Origin: CAYHZL01 sp964361075
GTDB lineage: Bacteria; Bacteroidota; Ignavibacteria; UBA10030; UBA8401
Direction of reading: 5' to 3'
DNA length: 43,680 bases
Assembly (NCBI GenBank): GCA_964361075.1
Contig: CAYHZL010000006.1
Coordinates: 1 to 43,680, forward strand
Shown one piece after another: positions 34,297-43,356 of this stretch. The stretch's first letter is position 1; each line of letters opens with the position of its first letter. Position numbers and translations under genes: made by a program. A model generated the notes under the pieces. The model saw only the letters and a program-made list of their open reading frames with translations. It was not told where the DNA came from and did no database searches.

Positions 34297-35562
34297 ATGC
34301 ACATGAAAAAGAACTTTTGTTATTCTTATAAAGATTTTTTTATTTTCGTCATTGTTATTACAATGATGGCGTTAGCAGTTTTCAGCGGTTGTAAAAAGGC
34401 TGAACCAACAAGTCTTTATGATCCAAATTATGCCGGCAAACCTCAACCGGTAATTACAACAGTTTCACCTGCCGTTGCTCGAGCCGGTATTGAAGAAGTT
34501 GTGATTAATGGAAATAACTTTAGCGCTACCCCATCGGAAAACTTCGTGTATTTTGATAATATCAAAGCAGCCATTCTTTCTGCAACAGCAACACAGTTAA
34601 AAGTTTTATCGCCTGCAATTGTAAAAGATTCCATTCGGTTAAAAGTTGCAGTGTTTGGTGCAGAAAAATTCAGCGATATTAAATACTACAAACAAATTTC
34701 TGTTGTCGATGAGTTTGGCGGATTGCAGTCGAATGAAAAACCCGGAGGAATTGCGTGCGATACTGCCGGCAATGTTTTTGCTTCAATGGCGAAGAATGAT
34801 CTCGGCGATAGTATAAAAATGTTCACTCCCGGTGGAAAACGCACGTCGTTTGCACCGGCAGTATCAGGTTTAGATAATTGGTCAGCGCTTAAAGTTGGTC
34901 CGGGCGAAAAATTATATGCGTGTCGCAATCAGCGCGCCCTCTACACAATTTCAAAAAACTCTGAACCCGCTTTATTTGCAGCGGTAACTGGCGCAAAGTT
35001 CTTTGATTTGGATTTTGATAAATACGGCAACATCTGGACCGGTGGTGCCGATACACTGGTGTATCACATTAAGCAAGATCAGACTGTTCAATCGTATTCT
35101 ATTAAAGACGGCAAAGTTATTAAATCGGAAAATGTTAATTTCCGTACATTTCGCGTCTACAATGATTATTTATATTTTGGCGGTAAGGTAGATTCGATAG
35201 AAGTTGTATATCGTGCGCCGATTACGCCTGCCGGTGATTTGGGTGTAGTTGAAAAATATTTTGATTTGTCGGCACAACCCGGATATGGTTATAACGGTCC
35301 GGGCGTGTACGCAATTACGTTTAATTCCGATGGCGAAATGTATCTTGGTACTGATGGCGATGATGCTATATTATTAATAAAGCCAAACAAAGCCGTATCA
35401 GTTTTTTATAAAGGAATATTGTTTCCTATGTCCAGTTCATTTGCATGGGATAAAGGTTCGTATTTATATGTTTCGCGAAGTGGTATTATCGCCTCGCGAA
35501 CAATTATTCGCATTAATACATATAAAACATCCGCGCCGTATTATGGGCGGGGCGACAAATAA
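34297..35562 (+). CDS. Lipoprotein with IPT/TIG domain and beta-propeller-like region
   Basis: A 421-residue lipoprotein with lipobox VFSGC (Cys32 from ATG 34297; ATG 34303 also possible). Residues about 50-130 form an IPT/TIG immunoglobulin-like domain (PVITTVSPAVARAGIEEVVI, NGNNFSATPSENFVYFDNIKA in two parts). The rest looks like an SMP-30/NHL-type propeller with repeats such as GGIACDTAGNVFASM, DLDFDKYGNIWTGG and YAITFNSDGEMYLGTDGDD. TIG-plus-propeller lipoproteins often sit beside TonB receptors as surface binding proteins in Bacteroidota. No ligand can be named. Confidence 0.8.
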   Translation: MHMKKNFCYSYKDFFIFVIVITMMALAVFSGCKKAEPTSLYDPNYAGKPQPVITTVSPAVARAGIEEVVINGNNFSATPSENFVYFDNIKAAILSATATQLKVLSPAIVKDSIRLKVAVFGAEKFSDIKYYKQISVVDEFGGLQSNEKPGGIACDTAGNVFASMAKNDLGDSIKMFTPGGKRTSFAPAVSGLDNWSALKVGPGEKLYACRNQRALYTISKNSEPALFAAVTGAKFFDLDFDKYGNIWTGGADTLVYHIKQDQTVQSYSIKDGKVIKSENVNFRTFRVYNDYLYFGGKVDSIEVVYRAPITPAGDLGVVEKYFDLSAQPGYGYNGPGVYAITFNSDGEMYLGTDGDDAILLIKPNKAVSVFYKGILFPMSSSFAWDKGSYLYVSRSGIIASRTIIRINTYKTSAPYYGRGDK

Positions 35563-35566
35563 ATGG

Positions 35567-35594
35567 TTGCCAATATGAAAAAAATTGTTATATT
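35567..35594 (+). promoter_or_regulatory. Candidate promoter for the propeller T9SS cargo
   Basis: TTGCCA (35567-35572), 16 bases, TATATT (35589-35594); the expected start of RNA is about 45 bases before ATG 35645. It may give this gene its own transcript within block 2. Confidence 0.4.
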
Positions 35595-35644
35595 AGCTGT
35601 ACACACAATTCACTTTTTTTATTAACTATTTTGGAGAATATCAA

Positions 35645-36967
35645 ATGAAAAAATTTGTTACATTAACGTTCTTGTGTCTTTTTGTAGTTTCTGCTTGGTC
35701 GCAAACGACTGTGTATAACTACAAATTCAGCAAGGCATTTCCCGATACTGGTTTTAAATTCGCTAATGCTGGTCATGGAATTGCTGTTGATCCCGAAGGT
35801 AAAGTATGGATTCAAGCATATAATGCTACGGATAGTATTTTCAATGGTGTAAAAAACGTCGCAACTCGCGTCATCTATTGCTACAAACCAGATGGAACAC
35901 CGGCATCATTTTCTCCTATCAAAATGGTTACTGTCGCAGGAAAAACTGATACCTTATTCAACTCCAATCGCGGGATGGTAGCTGATAAGAATGGTAATAT
36001 TGTATTTGCATCGTTCGATACATATTACAGACTTAATTACAAAACAGGTGTCGGTATGAATAAAGTTGTACCACAAACGAATGCAACAGCTATAGCTCCG
36101 GCATTTGATGATGCGAATGAAATGTTTACCGGTCTTGTCATTACTAGTGCTGGGCCAATCAGAATTTTTGATGGAAACTTTGCTTCGCTTGGTACTGTTG
36201 TTGATACAGCCCGTGGTTATTCGAGATCATTAGGAGTATCTGCTGATGGTAATGATGTTTACTGGACTTCTTATACTCAGCCCGGTGTTATTCGCTACCA
36301 TAGCAACAATGGTTCGCTCGGACCGTACAGCAAAATTGATACAATTATGTTTGGTTTAAAAGTGGAATCAATTATGCACCATCCAAAAACTAAGTATCTT
36401 TGGGTTAGTTCAGGCAATGGTTTTGCTCCATCGGGAAGAGATTCTCTCTATACAAAATATATATGGAGTGATTTTACTTGGTACGCATTTAAACTTCCAA
36501 TTACCAAAATGTCTGCACCTGTTGATAGTTTTAAATGGAGTGGAAGTACTAAAAATGATCCCAGACCTCGAGGCATAGCATTTAGCCCGACTGGTGATAC
36601 TGCTTATGTTTGCCAATTTAATGATGTTGGTTCACCAATTGCACAAAGGTTTATCGGCAAAGCGGTAGTATCGGTACAACGTGAAGATGGTATTGTAGCA
36701 ACTGATTACCAATTGTCGCAAAACTATCCGAATCCTTTCAACCCAACAACCAACATTAGATTCTCGTTGCCGGTTGCAAGCAGTATTTCATTAAAAGTAT
36801 ATGATGTGCTTGGTAAAGAAATTGCCAACTTAGCAGAAGGTGCACATGTTGCCGGAAGCTATACTGTTGATTTCAATGCTTCAAACTTAACAAGCGGTGT
36901 ATATTTCTATACATTGCGCACGTCAACAGGTTTTGTGCAAACAAGCAAAATGTTGTTGATGAAGTAA
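35645..36967 (+). CDS. Secreted beta-propeller protein with T9SS type A sorting domain
   Basis: A 440-residue secreted protein with signal peptide (cleaved after AWS). Propeller-like repeats include GHGIAVDPEGKVWIQAYN, RGMVADKNGNIVFASFDTYY and GIAFSPTGDTAYVCQFND, similar in style to the lipoprotein just upstream. The last 80 residues are a type A sorting domain: YQLSQNYPNPFNPTTNIRFS, LKVYDVLGKEIANL and a final FVQTSKMLLMK. TTTGGAG lies 6 bases before ATG. A strong terminator follows, closing block 2. Ligand unknown. Confidence 0.88.
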   Translation: MKKFVTLTFLCLFVVSAWSQTTVYNYKFSKAFPDTGFKFANAGHGIAVDPEGKVWIQAYNATDSIFNGVKNVATRVIYCYKPDGTPASFSPIKMVTVAGKTDTLFNSNRGMVADKNGNIVFASFDTYYRLNYKTGVGMNKVVPQTNATAIAPAFDDANEMFTGLVITSAGPIRIFDGNFASLGTVVDTARGYSRSLGVSADGNDVYWTSYTQPGVIRYHSNNGSLGPYSKIDTIMFGLKVESIMHHPKTKYLWVSSGNGFAPSGRDSLYTKYIWSDFTWYAFKLPITKMSAPVDSFKWSGSTKNDPRPRGIAFSPTGDTAYVCQFNDVGSPIAQRFIGKAVVSVQREDGIVATDYQLSQNYPNPFNPTTNIRFSLPVASSISLKVYDVLGKEIANLAEGAHVAGSYTVDFNASNLTSGVYFYTLRTSTGFVQTSKMLLMK

Positions 36968-36989
36968 AAAAATAGTTGTATGGCTATGT

Positions 36990-37027
36990 AAGAATCCCCA
37001 ATGGTTAAAAAGCTGTTGGGGATTCTT
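36990..37027 (+). terminator. Rho-independent terminator closing block 2
   Basis: A 12-bp perfect stem, AAGAATCCCCAA (36990-37001) and TTGGGGATTCTT (37016-37027), with a 14-base loop and T-rich sequence after it, starting 23 bases after the stop codon. Confidence 0.88.
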
Positions 37028-37186
37028 GTTTTGTATTGTTTTGAATACATAGAATGGCATTTCTTGATTGTAGCGCGCCAATTGGGTATATTTTTGTAGA
37101 AAAAAAGTAACTACTCACCCCAAAAAAGATTTAAGCCACAGATTCATAGATTTTAGGCAGAAAATTTTTTAAAGTTTAATCTGTGA

Positions 37187-37200
37187 TTCGCCGCGGCGAA
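37187..37200. repeat. Palindrome copy 5, in element F
   Basis: TTCGCCGCGGCGAA stands where the related hairpin at 14491-14544 has only ATC. The surrounding about 46 bp recur in inverse orientation at 43381-43427. Confidence 0.95.
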
Positions 37201-37229
37201 TGTGGCTATGATTTTTCTTTGAGTTTTTA

Positions 37230-37251
37230 TGGCGAAGCCATCCCGTTGGGA
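37230..37251. repeat. Double mini-hairpin cassette in element F
   Basis: TGGC-GAA-GCCA (37230-37240) directly followed by TCCC-GTT-GGGA (37241-37251). It includes GCGAAGC, a DNA heptamer known for exceptional hairpin stability. Confidence 0.85.
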
Positions 37252-37321
37252 TAGGAAATCAATTGAAACAAGTATCTGAGTAGTTACGAAAAAAATTTAT
37301 TCACTAAAAGGATTATTTGTA

Positions 37322-38311
37322 GTGCATTTTACCCGCGAGCGCATTTCACAGCTTTTTTCTTCGATTCAAGGAAAAAACATTGCTATTGTTGGCGATGTAA
37401 TGATTGACAAATATTTATGGGGCGCAGTTTCACGAATTTCTCCCGAAGCCCCAGTGCCTGTTGTTGAAGTTGAAAATGAAACGCAGCGGCTTGGCGGTGC
37501 GGCAAATGTAGCAAACAATATTCAATCGCTCGGTGCAATTCCTTTGTTAGTCGGTGTTGTGGGAAATGATTTTAATGGTAAAGAATTGCAAACAATTTTA
37601 GAACACCAGCAGTGTTCTTCGGAAGGAATTATTACAGATTCAACACGCCCGACAACTATTAAGACTCGGGTTATTGCGCATAATCAGCATGTTGTTCGTA
37701 TTGACAGCGAAGAAAAAAAAGATATTGAAGCCGATGTACAGAAACGAATTATGGCGGTATTGGAAGAACGAATTGATTCGCTTGATGGTATTATTATTGA
37801 AGATTACAATAAAGGTGTTATTGTAAAAAATCTGATTACCTCGATTATTGCCTTGGCAAACAAACATCGTAAAATTATTACGATTGATCCGAAGTTCAAT
37901 AATTTTTTTGAATACAAAAATGTGAGTGTCTTCAAACCGAATAAAAAAGAGACCGAAGAAGTGCTCGGAAAAAAATTGTCGAGCGACGAAGATGTTCTGC
38001 AGGCAGGAAAGATGCTCTTAGAAAAACTTGCCGCCGAAAATATTCTTCTTACACGAAGCGAAAAAGGTATGAGCTTGTTTGAACGAAACGGAACCATCAC
38101 ACATATTCCAACACAAGCGCGCCACGTTGCCGATGTGTCCGGTGCAGGTGATACTGTCATTGCAACTCTGACAACACTGCTTGCTGCAGGCGGGTCGGTG
38201 CAAGAAGCTGCAACAATTGCAAATTATGCGGGTGGAATTGTCTGCGGCGAAGTTGGTATCGTGCCTATTGACTGCGCAGTGCTTCAATCAACAATTCTTT
38301 CCTTACAATAA
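37322..38311 (+). CDS. rfaE1: D-glycero-beta-D-manno-heptose-7-phosphate kinase
   Basis: PfkB/ribokinase-family kinase making heptose 1,7-bisphosphate in ADP-heptose synthesis for LPS core or related glycans. The 329 residues show DVMIDKYLWGAVSRISPEAPVPVVEV near the N-terminus (about 22-47), LGGAANVANNI (substrate-binding GG motif), DPKFNNF, FKPNKKE and the PfkB signature DVSGAGDTVIATL with catalytic Asp (about 260-272). GTG 37322 is the start, behind AAAAGGA (37307-37313). This is the kinase half of E. coli HldE as a separate gene; the other half follows 10 bases on. Confidence 0.95.
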   Translation: MHFTRERISQLFSSIQGKNIAIVGDVMIDKYLWGAVSRISPEAPVPVVEVENETQRLGGAANVANNIQSLGAIPLLVGVVGNDFNGKELQTILEHQQCSSEGIITDSTRPTTIKTRVIAHNQHVVRIDSEEKKDIEADVQKRIMAVLEERIDSLDGIIIEDYNKGVIVKNLITSIIALANKHRKIITIDPKFNNFFEYKNVSVFKPNKKETEEVLGKKLSSDEDVLQAGKMLLEKLAAENILLTRSEKGMSLFERNGTITHIPTQARHVADVSGAGDTVIATLTTLLAAGGSVQEAATIANYAGGIVCGEVGIVPIDCAVLQSTILSLQ

Positions 38312-38321
38312 TACAGAACAA

Positions 38322-38810
38322 ATGGGTAATGTTGCTTCCATACAAGAACTTCTTTCGCAGCGAGCGCAATGGAAATTTGATTCGCTGCGCGTGGTGTTCA
38401 CCAACGGCGTGTTTGATATTCTTCATCGCGGGCATGTGGAATATTTATCTGCCGCAAAACGTCTCGGCGATATTCTTGTTGTAGGTGTAAATAGTGATGT
38501 CTCTGTAAAAAAAATTAAAGGACCGTTACGTCCCATTGTACCGGAAAGCGATCGCGCATTTATTCTTTCTGAATTAAAAGCTGTTGATGCTGTCTGTTTG
38601 TTTGATGAAGAAACTCCATTCAATCTTATCTCCGCTCTTGTGCCGGATATTTTGGTGAAGGGTGCTGATTATACAATCGAAAATATTGTTGGAAGGGATG
38701 TTGTTGAAAAGGCAGGGGGGAAAGTGCTCACGCTCGATGTTGTTCCCGATCGCTCGACAACTAATATCATCGAGATTATTACGACTCGATTCGCTGCTGA
38801 AGCAAAATAG
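38322..38810 (+). CDS. rfaE2: D-glycero-beta-D-manno-heptose 1-phosphate adenylyltransferase
   Basis: Nucleotidyltransferase forming ADP-heptose from heptose 1-phosphate and ATP. The 162 residues have the cytidylyltransferase-like motifs VVFTNGVFDILHRGHVEYL (HxGH = HRGH), VVGVNSDVSVKKIKGPLRPI, ERAFIL-type ESDRAFILSELKAVDAV and the tail VPDRSTTNIIEII. I chose ATG 38322, which gives the usual start; an upstream extension would overlap rfaE1. It follows rfaE1 by 10 bases and abuts the TamB gene without a gap, so the three form one envelope operon. Confidence 0.95.
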   Translation: MGNVASIQELLSQRAQWKFDSLRVVFTNGVFDILHRGHVEYLSAAKRLGDILVVGVNSDVSVKKIKGPLRPIVPESDRAFILSELKAVDAVCLFDEETPFNLISALVPDILVKGADYTIENIVGRDVVEKAGGKVLTLDVVPDRSTTNIIEIITTRFAAEAK

Positions 38811-41800
38811 ATGGTAAAAAAAATTTCCAAAATATTTATTTATGTTGCGATTGCAATAGTGTTGACTGTTCTCATTGTCTTCGGATTGACGCAGACCTCT
38901 CTGTTTCGTAACTCTCTCCGTTCTACATTGTATACTGTTCTCGAAAAAAATCTTAATGCGTCAATGTATCTCGGAGAAATTCACGGTAATCTGTTTAGCG
39001 GATTTACTTTGGATACTGTCGCACTCTATGTTGACAATGCACGCTTTGTTGAAGCGGGCAATATAAAAGTAAAATATGATCCGCTCTCGCTGTGGAGAAA
39101 ACATATCAACGTTATTTCGCTTTCCATCGATCAGCCATCGGTACAACTGATCCGCTACAAAAGCGGTGAATGGAATATTGATCGTTTATCAAAATCAACA
39201 ACGCCGCCCGACTCTCTTCCGACGCCATGGACGCTGGCTGTGAAAAATCTGAAAATTACCAATGCTAATTTTCGGTTGATAGATTCAACACAAACGAAAG
39301 ATGCACGACCTGATTCGATACAAGCATTGTCAGTTGATTATTCAAATCTTGATGTGCAGCATCTTTCCATCGAACTTGCAGGAGCGCTTTCTTCACGCGA
39401 GCAAACTATTTCGATTGCAAACATTTCGTTTGATTTGCCGCGAGAAAAATTTTCGCTGAAGAAATTGTCGGCAGAACTATTCCATTCGTCCATCAGTACT
39501 GAAATTAGAAATCTGCAACTGGCAACACCGCTCTCGCATATTGAGTGCAATGCACGTCTTCAAGATGTAGATGTATTTACGATTTCATCATTGATTCGCC
39601 GCGGCGAATTGAAGCAATTGCAAAACGCTCCGGTGGATCTTGAAGTAACCTCGACGACAATTGCATCAAAAGATTTAATAACATTTTTACCTTCGCTCTA
39701 TTTTCTACGCGGCTCTGTTTTTTGTGAGGCAACAGTGAACGGCACGCTCGGCAATCTTGCTATTGAACATCTTGACGCATCGTTTAACCATTCTACGTTG
39801 CATCTGTCGGGCAATGTTACTCGTCTCCACACGCCGCACGAACTGACATTGGACGTGCGCTCAGAAAAAAGTATTATTCAGCCAATGGATGTTGTGGCGT
39901 TGCTGCCTTATTTTTCAATTCCGAAATACAAAGACCTCGGAGAAACGGAATGGAATTTTCATTACGTTGGCAAGCCGCTCGATTTTCAAGCGACAGCCGA
40001 AGTGCAGACGCAATATGGTATTCTTTCTGTTGATGGCGGATTGGATTTAACCGGCGACGTGATGAAATATAAAGGAACCGTTTCCGGTTCCCGCCTCAAT
40101 CTTGAACCAATTTTTTTATCACATGCGTGGCATTCAAGAATAAATTTTGTTTCTACAATTGAAGGTGAAGGTGTTTCAGTTAACGAGCTTCAATCGCATT
40201 GTACCGTGCGCGTAGATTCTTCTGAAATGTTTGGTGTTCCCATCTCGCAATGTACGGCGCAATTCAATGCCGGGCAGAAAAAAATTTCGGCAACTATTGT
40301 GCTGACTTCGCCCAAAGGTTCGATTGAAAGCAACGCAGCGCTCGATTTCACATTAGGCAATGAACCAAGTTATGCAATCGAAGGGAAAGTGCGAACGCTC
40401 GATCTATCGGCGGTGATGAAAAATAATTATTACTCTTCTGATTGTTCGTTCGATTTTTCTCTTTCAGCAGATCGCTTTTCTGTGTTGGGTGCGAATGCTG
40501 ATGCTTCACTTCAATTTCGCATGTCGCGTTTCGGCGCGTATCTTTTTGATGGTGATACTGCCACACTGCATGTACGGCAAACAGGAAACGGACAGGAAAC
40601 CATCGTGCTTCAATCTCCTATCGCGGATATTACTCTTAATGGAAAATTTACAATTCGCCGCGGCGAACAAACACTGCAAGCACACGCGAATACGATTCAG
40701 CGGTTGTATGAAGAACAGTACAAGATGTTCGATACTTCTGCACCAAAGGCGCATCAGCCACTGGCTAACTATGTGTTGAAGGATACTCTTGCTCGCCGAA
40801 ATACCGCCGCTCTTTCTGAAAATAATTTTTCTATTTCCTATAAAGCAAATTTAAAAAATTTAAAACCGGTTTCTATTTTTCTTCAAACATCTCTCTTTGA
40901 TGCACAAGGCACAATAGAGGGAACAATGGAAGCACATGCCGGCGCACTTTCGTTGGAAGGTACGAGCGCACTTTCTTCGGCATCGTACGCACTACCGGCA
41001 CAAAAAATAGCAGCGAAAGATTTCTCGCTTGCATACAACATTACTAATCTTCAATTGGATAGTCTGGCACGGCAGTCCAATCCGCTTCGTGTTGCGTTGA
41101 ATGTGCAGGCGGAAAATATCCGAATTGGAGAAACGGTTTTTCAATCGCCGCATATAACTGTGAGTGATACCGGCAGGCGTTCAACATTTTTTGCTTCCAC
41201 GAAGATTGATACAATGATGAGCGCATCAGTGGCGGGTGCTGTAGAGTTTACACCGACCCAGCACAATATTACGTTAACAGCACTTCGCGCACAATATTTG
41301 GGATATGAGTTGATAAATAAAAATCCAATTGCGGCATCGGTCAGCAGTAAAGGATTTGCAATTGATACGGCTCTGTTTGTTCATAATGATGAAGAAGTTC
41401 TTGTACACGGAACAATTGGCTTCGATAATTCTGTGAGTGCAACTCTTGCCGCAGAAAATTTTTCATTTGCTGATATTCATTATTTTATTACGTCGCCAGA
41501 TTTTCGGCAAAGCACATTGCAGCTTGGCGGAACACTGAATGCAGAAGTGATTCTTTCCGGAACATTGTCGGAGCCGGTTTTTCAGAACACGATAGTCGGA
41601 AACGATCTTGCGTTTCGTGAATCAAAATTTGGGTACTGCACCGGCTCTATTCGCTATGCAGAGAAGCGTGCAGAGGTTGAGTTTCAATTGGTTCATTCGA
41701 TACAGCAGGATAGTATAAAAAATATTGTATTGAAAGGTATTGTGCCGATTGATTTATCGCTGACGAGCGTTGAGAATCGTACTGCTATTGAGGGAATGGA

Positions 41801-43349
41801 TGTTGCATTGCAAACGGCAAATTTGCAGTTCGGCATTTTTGATCCGTTCATTCCAGAAATTGACCGGATAACAGGAATGCTGCAAGCAAAAATTCATTGC
41901 ACCGGTTCATTACAGCATCCGCAGTTTCACGGCGACACACATTTGAGCGGTGGAAAATTTGTTTTCTCGATGAACGGCATGACATACAACGCTGAAGGCT
42001 CATTGCTTTTTGACGGAACACGAATTTCATTTCCTGCATTTTCGATTCACAATCAAAATCAGGATTATGGAAACGGATTGGTACGCGTCGGTGGTTCAAT
42101 AAGTATGCTGGGGTTTGTACCGCATGAATATCATTTGTCTGCGAATGGCGAGTTGATGGTGTTGCAGGAAAAAATCCGTAATTCAAATCAATTGTTTTAT
42201 GGTGATCTTGTTGCTGCAACCGGAACAGACGGATTACATTTCGATGGCACGTCTGAGCGTTCGCGAGTGAGCGGACTGATTCTTGTGAAGCAAGCTTCGC
42301 TCACGTTTCCACCGGTTCAGCAAGCATCAAGCGCATCGTTAACACGGATTGGAAATATTATTGTTGTTGATGATACAACGAAAAAAAATATTGACGTTGC
42401 ATCAAACAGTGCTGCAATCCCACAGAGTACGAATACAATACAGCCGCTCTCAAGCCCAACGTTTTTAGACGGACTGAGTTATGAGATGACGATGCAAACA
42501 CAAGGTATAGTTCGTGTGCAAATGGTATTTAATACAACTGCCGGCGCGTATGAAGAACTCTATGCTGAACTTGACGGTAAGCTCACAATGGCGAGCGAAG
42601 GAAAAAATACGCGGCTCATCGGTACAATTAAGGTGAGCGACCAATCGAGTTATACATTTTATAAAAAATTTAATGCGAGCGGCAGTTTAACGTTTACCGG
42701 AAGACCGGATAATCCTGAATTAAATATTATTGCAAAGTACGAAGGCACCCATGCCGATACGACAAGTTCAAACAAGGTGGATACCAAAGTCATCGTATCG
42801 CTGAACATTACCGGAACGCGCATTACGCCGGACCCGATTAAAATTGGTTTAACAGTGTTCGATGTAAACGGTAAAGAAGTACCGCGCACGACGGGCGATA
42901 TTCAAAACGATGCAATTGCATTCTTGCTGACATCATCTGCCGGAACACCGGGGAAATTTCTGAGCGAACTTGAATCCACAGATCGCACCAATATTGCTTC
43001 CAATATTGGCGAATCTATTTTATTTTCTTCCGTATCGGGATTGCTTTCCGGTGTTGCCAATGACTTTGTGCAGAAGAATAAAATTCCTTTCGTGAAGAAA
43101 ACGGAAATTCGTTCGCTTGGCGCAGATCCGGATGTACGCATTAGCGGAGAAATATTGGATGCCTATTTTAGCGTTGGCGGACGCGTATTATCCGGTTTTG
43201 GCAATTTCAGTGTGCAGCTTCCGCTCGGCGATAAACGACAGCGTAATTTTATGTTTGAAGTTGAACGCAAAGTAGAGAATCTTGAGTACGGAAACATTTC
43301 GCGCTCGCCGCTGCTTGGCGCACGGGTTTATTATAGATTTACATTTTAA
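38811..43349 (+). CDS. tamB: TamB/AsmA-like translocation and assembly protein with repeat-derived inserts
   Basis: A 1512-residue envelope protein of the TamB type, thought to bridge inner and outer membranes and help lipid transport or outer-membrane protein assembly. An N-terminal membrane anchor (about 6-28) is followed by an AsmA-like N-terminal region (about 30-130) and long beta-helical repeats. A DUF490/TamB C-terminal domain spans about 1200-1512, with LSYEMTMQTQGIVRVQMVF in part, ELDGKLTMASEGKNTRL, YTFYKKFNASGSLTF and a final aromatic ARVYYRFTF. It starts directly after the rfaE2 stop. Oddly, the coding sequence contains two copies of the 14-bp palindrome, both read IRRGE (262-266 and 615-619), and a degenerate copy of the brnT double hairpin read APKAHQPLA (644-652), all in frame. 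Confidence 0.88.
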   Translation: MVKKISKIFIYVAIAIVLTVLIVFGLTQTSLFRNSLRSTLYTVLEKNLNASMYLGEIHGNLFSGFTLDTVALYVDNARFVEAGNIKVKYDPLSLWRKHINVISLSIDQPSVQLIRYKSGEWNIDRLSKSTTPPDSLPTPWTLAVKNLKITNANFRLIDSTQTKDARPDSIQALSVDYSNLDVQHLSIELAGALSSREQTISIANISFDLPREKFSLKKLSAELFHSSISTEIRNLQLATPLSHIECNARLQDVDVFTISSLIRRGELKQLQNAPVDLEVTSTTIASKDLITFLPSLYFLRGSVFCEATVNGTLGNLAIEHLDASFNHSTLHLSGNVTRLHTPHELTLDVRSEKSIIQPMDVVALLPYFSIPKYKDLGETEWNFHYVGKPLDFQATAEVQTQYGILSVDGGLDLTGDVMKYKGTVSGSRLNLEPIFLSHAWHSRINFVSTIEGEGVSVNELQSHCTVRVDSSEMFGVPISQCTAQFNAGQKKISATIVLTSPKGSIESNAALDFTLGNEPSYAIEGKVRTLDLSAVMKNNYYSSDCSFDFSLSADRFSVLGANADASLQFRMSRFGAYLFDGDTATLHVRQTGNGQETIVLQSPIADITLNGKFTIRRGEQTLQAHANTIQRLYEEQYKMFDTSAPKAHQPLANYVLKDTLARRNTAALSENNFSISYKANLKNLKPVSIFLQTSLFDAQGTIEGTMEAHAGALSLEGTSALSSASYALPAQKIAAKDFSLAYNITNLQLDSLARQSNPLRVALNVQAENIRIGETVFQSPHITVSDTGRRSTFFASTKIDTMMSASVAGAVEFTPTQHNITLTALRAQYLGYELINKNPIAASVSSKGFAIDTALFVHNDEEVLVHGTIGFDNSVSATLAAENFSFADIHYFITSPDFRQSTLQLGGTLNAEVILSGTLSEPVFQNTIVGNDLAFRESKFGYCTGSIRYAEKRAEVEFQLVHSIQQDSIKNIVLKGIVPIDLSLTSVENRTAIEGMDVALQTANLQFGIFDPFIPEIDRITGMLQAKIHCTGSLQHPQFHGDTHLSGGKFVFSMNGMTYNAEGSLLFDGTRISFPAFSIHNQNQDYGNGLVRVGGSISMLGFVPHEYHLSANGELMVLQEKIRNSNQLFYGDLVAATGTDGLHFDGTSERSRVSGLILVKQASLTFPPVQQASSASLTRIGNIIVVDDTTKKNIDVASNSAAIPQSTNTIQPLSSPTFLDGLSYEMTMQTQGIVRVQMVFNTTAGAYEELYAELDGKLTMASEGKNTRLIGTIKVSDQSSYTFYKKFNASGSLTFTGRPDNPELNIIAKYEGTHADTTSSNKVDTKVIVSLNITGTRITPDPIKIGLTVFDVNGKEVPRTTGDIQNDAIAFLLTSSAGTPGKFLSELESTDRTNIASNIGESILFSSVSGLLSGVANDFVQKNKIPFVKKTEIRSLGADPDVRISGEILDAYFSVGGRVLSGFGNFSVQLPLGDKRQRNFMFEVERKVENLEYGNISRSPLLGARVYYRFTF
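39594..39609. repeat. Palindrome copy 6, in frame in tamB
   Basis: ATTCGCCGCGGCGAAT, perfect over 16 bp, encodes IRRGE at residues 262-266 (context SSLIRRGELKQL). The 14-bp core is 39596-39608 with its first T at 39595. Confidence 0.95.
40654..40667. repeat. Palindrome copy 7, in frame in tamB
   Basis: TTCGCCGCGGCGAA read again as IRRGE, residues 615-619 (context GKFTIRRGEQTLQA), same frame as copy 6. Confidence 0.95.
40739..40767. repeat. Degenerate double mini-hairpin cassette in tamB
   Basis: TGCACC-AAA-GGCGCA then T then CAGCC-ACT-GGCTA. It matches the reverse complement of the brnT cassette (9459-9487) at 26 of 29 positions; the differences lie in stems and one loop. Read in frame as APKAHQPLA. 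Confidence 0.8.
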
Positions 43350-43356
43350 TCGAAAG

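Larger units (their letters stand above)
37107..37287. mobile_element. Miniature inverted-repeat element F
   Basis: A 181-bp element with perfect 11-bp ends GTAACTACTCA and TGAGTAGTTAC and an 8-bp duplication. Inside are the GCCACAGATTCATAGATT arm, its partner arm carrying the palindrome (37187-37200), and a double mini-hairpin TGGC-GAA-GCCA plus TCCC-GTT-GGGA (37230-37251). With the terminator it fills the 354-base gap before the heptose operon. Its right edge is 34 bases from the kinase start, so the promoter of that operon may lie in or at the element. Confidence 0.9.
37099..37295. repeat. 8-bp target-site duplication GAAAAAAA flanking element F
   Basis: GAAAAAAA at 37099-37106 and 37288-37295 directly abuts both ends of element F. 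The word is low in complexity, so this duplication alone is weaker evidence than those of elements C and D. Confidence 0.75.
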
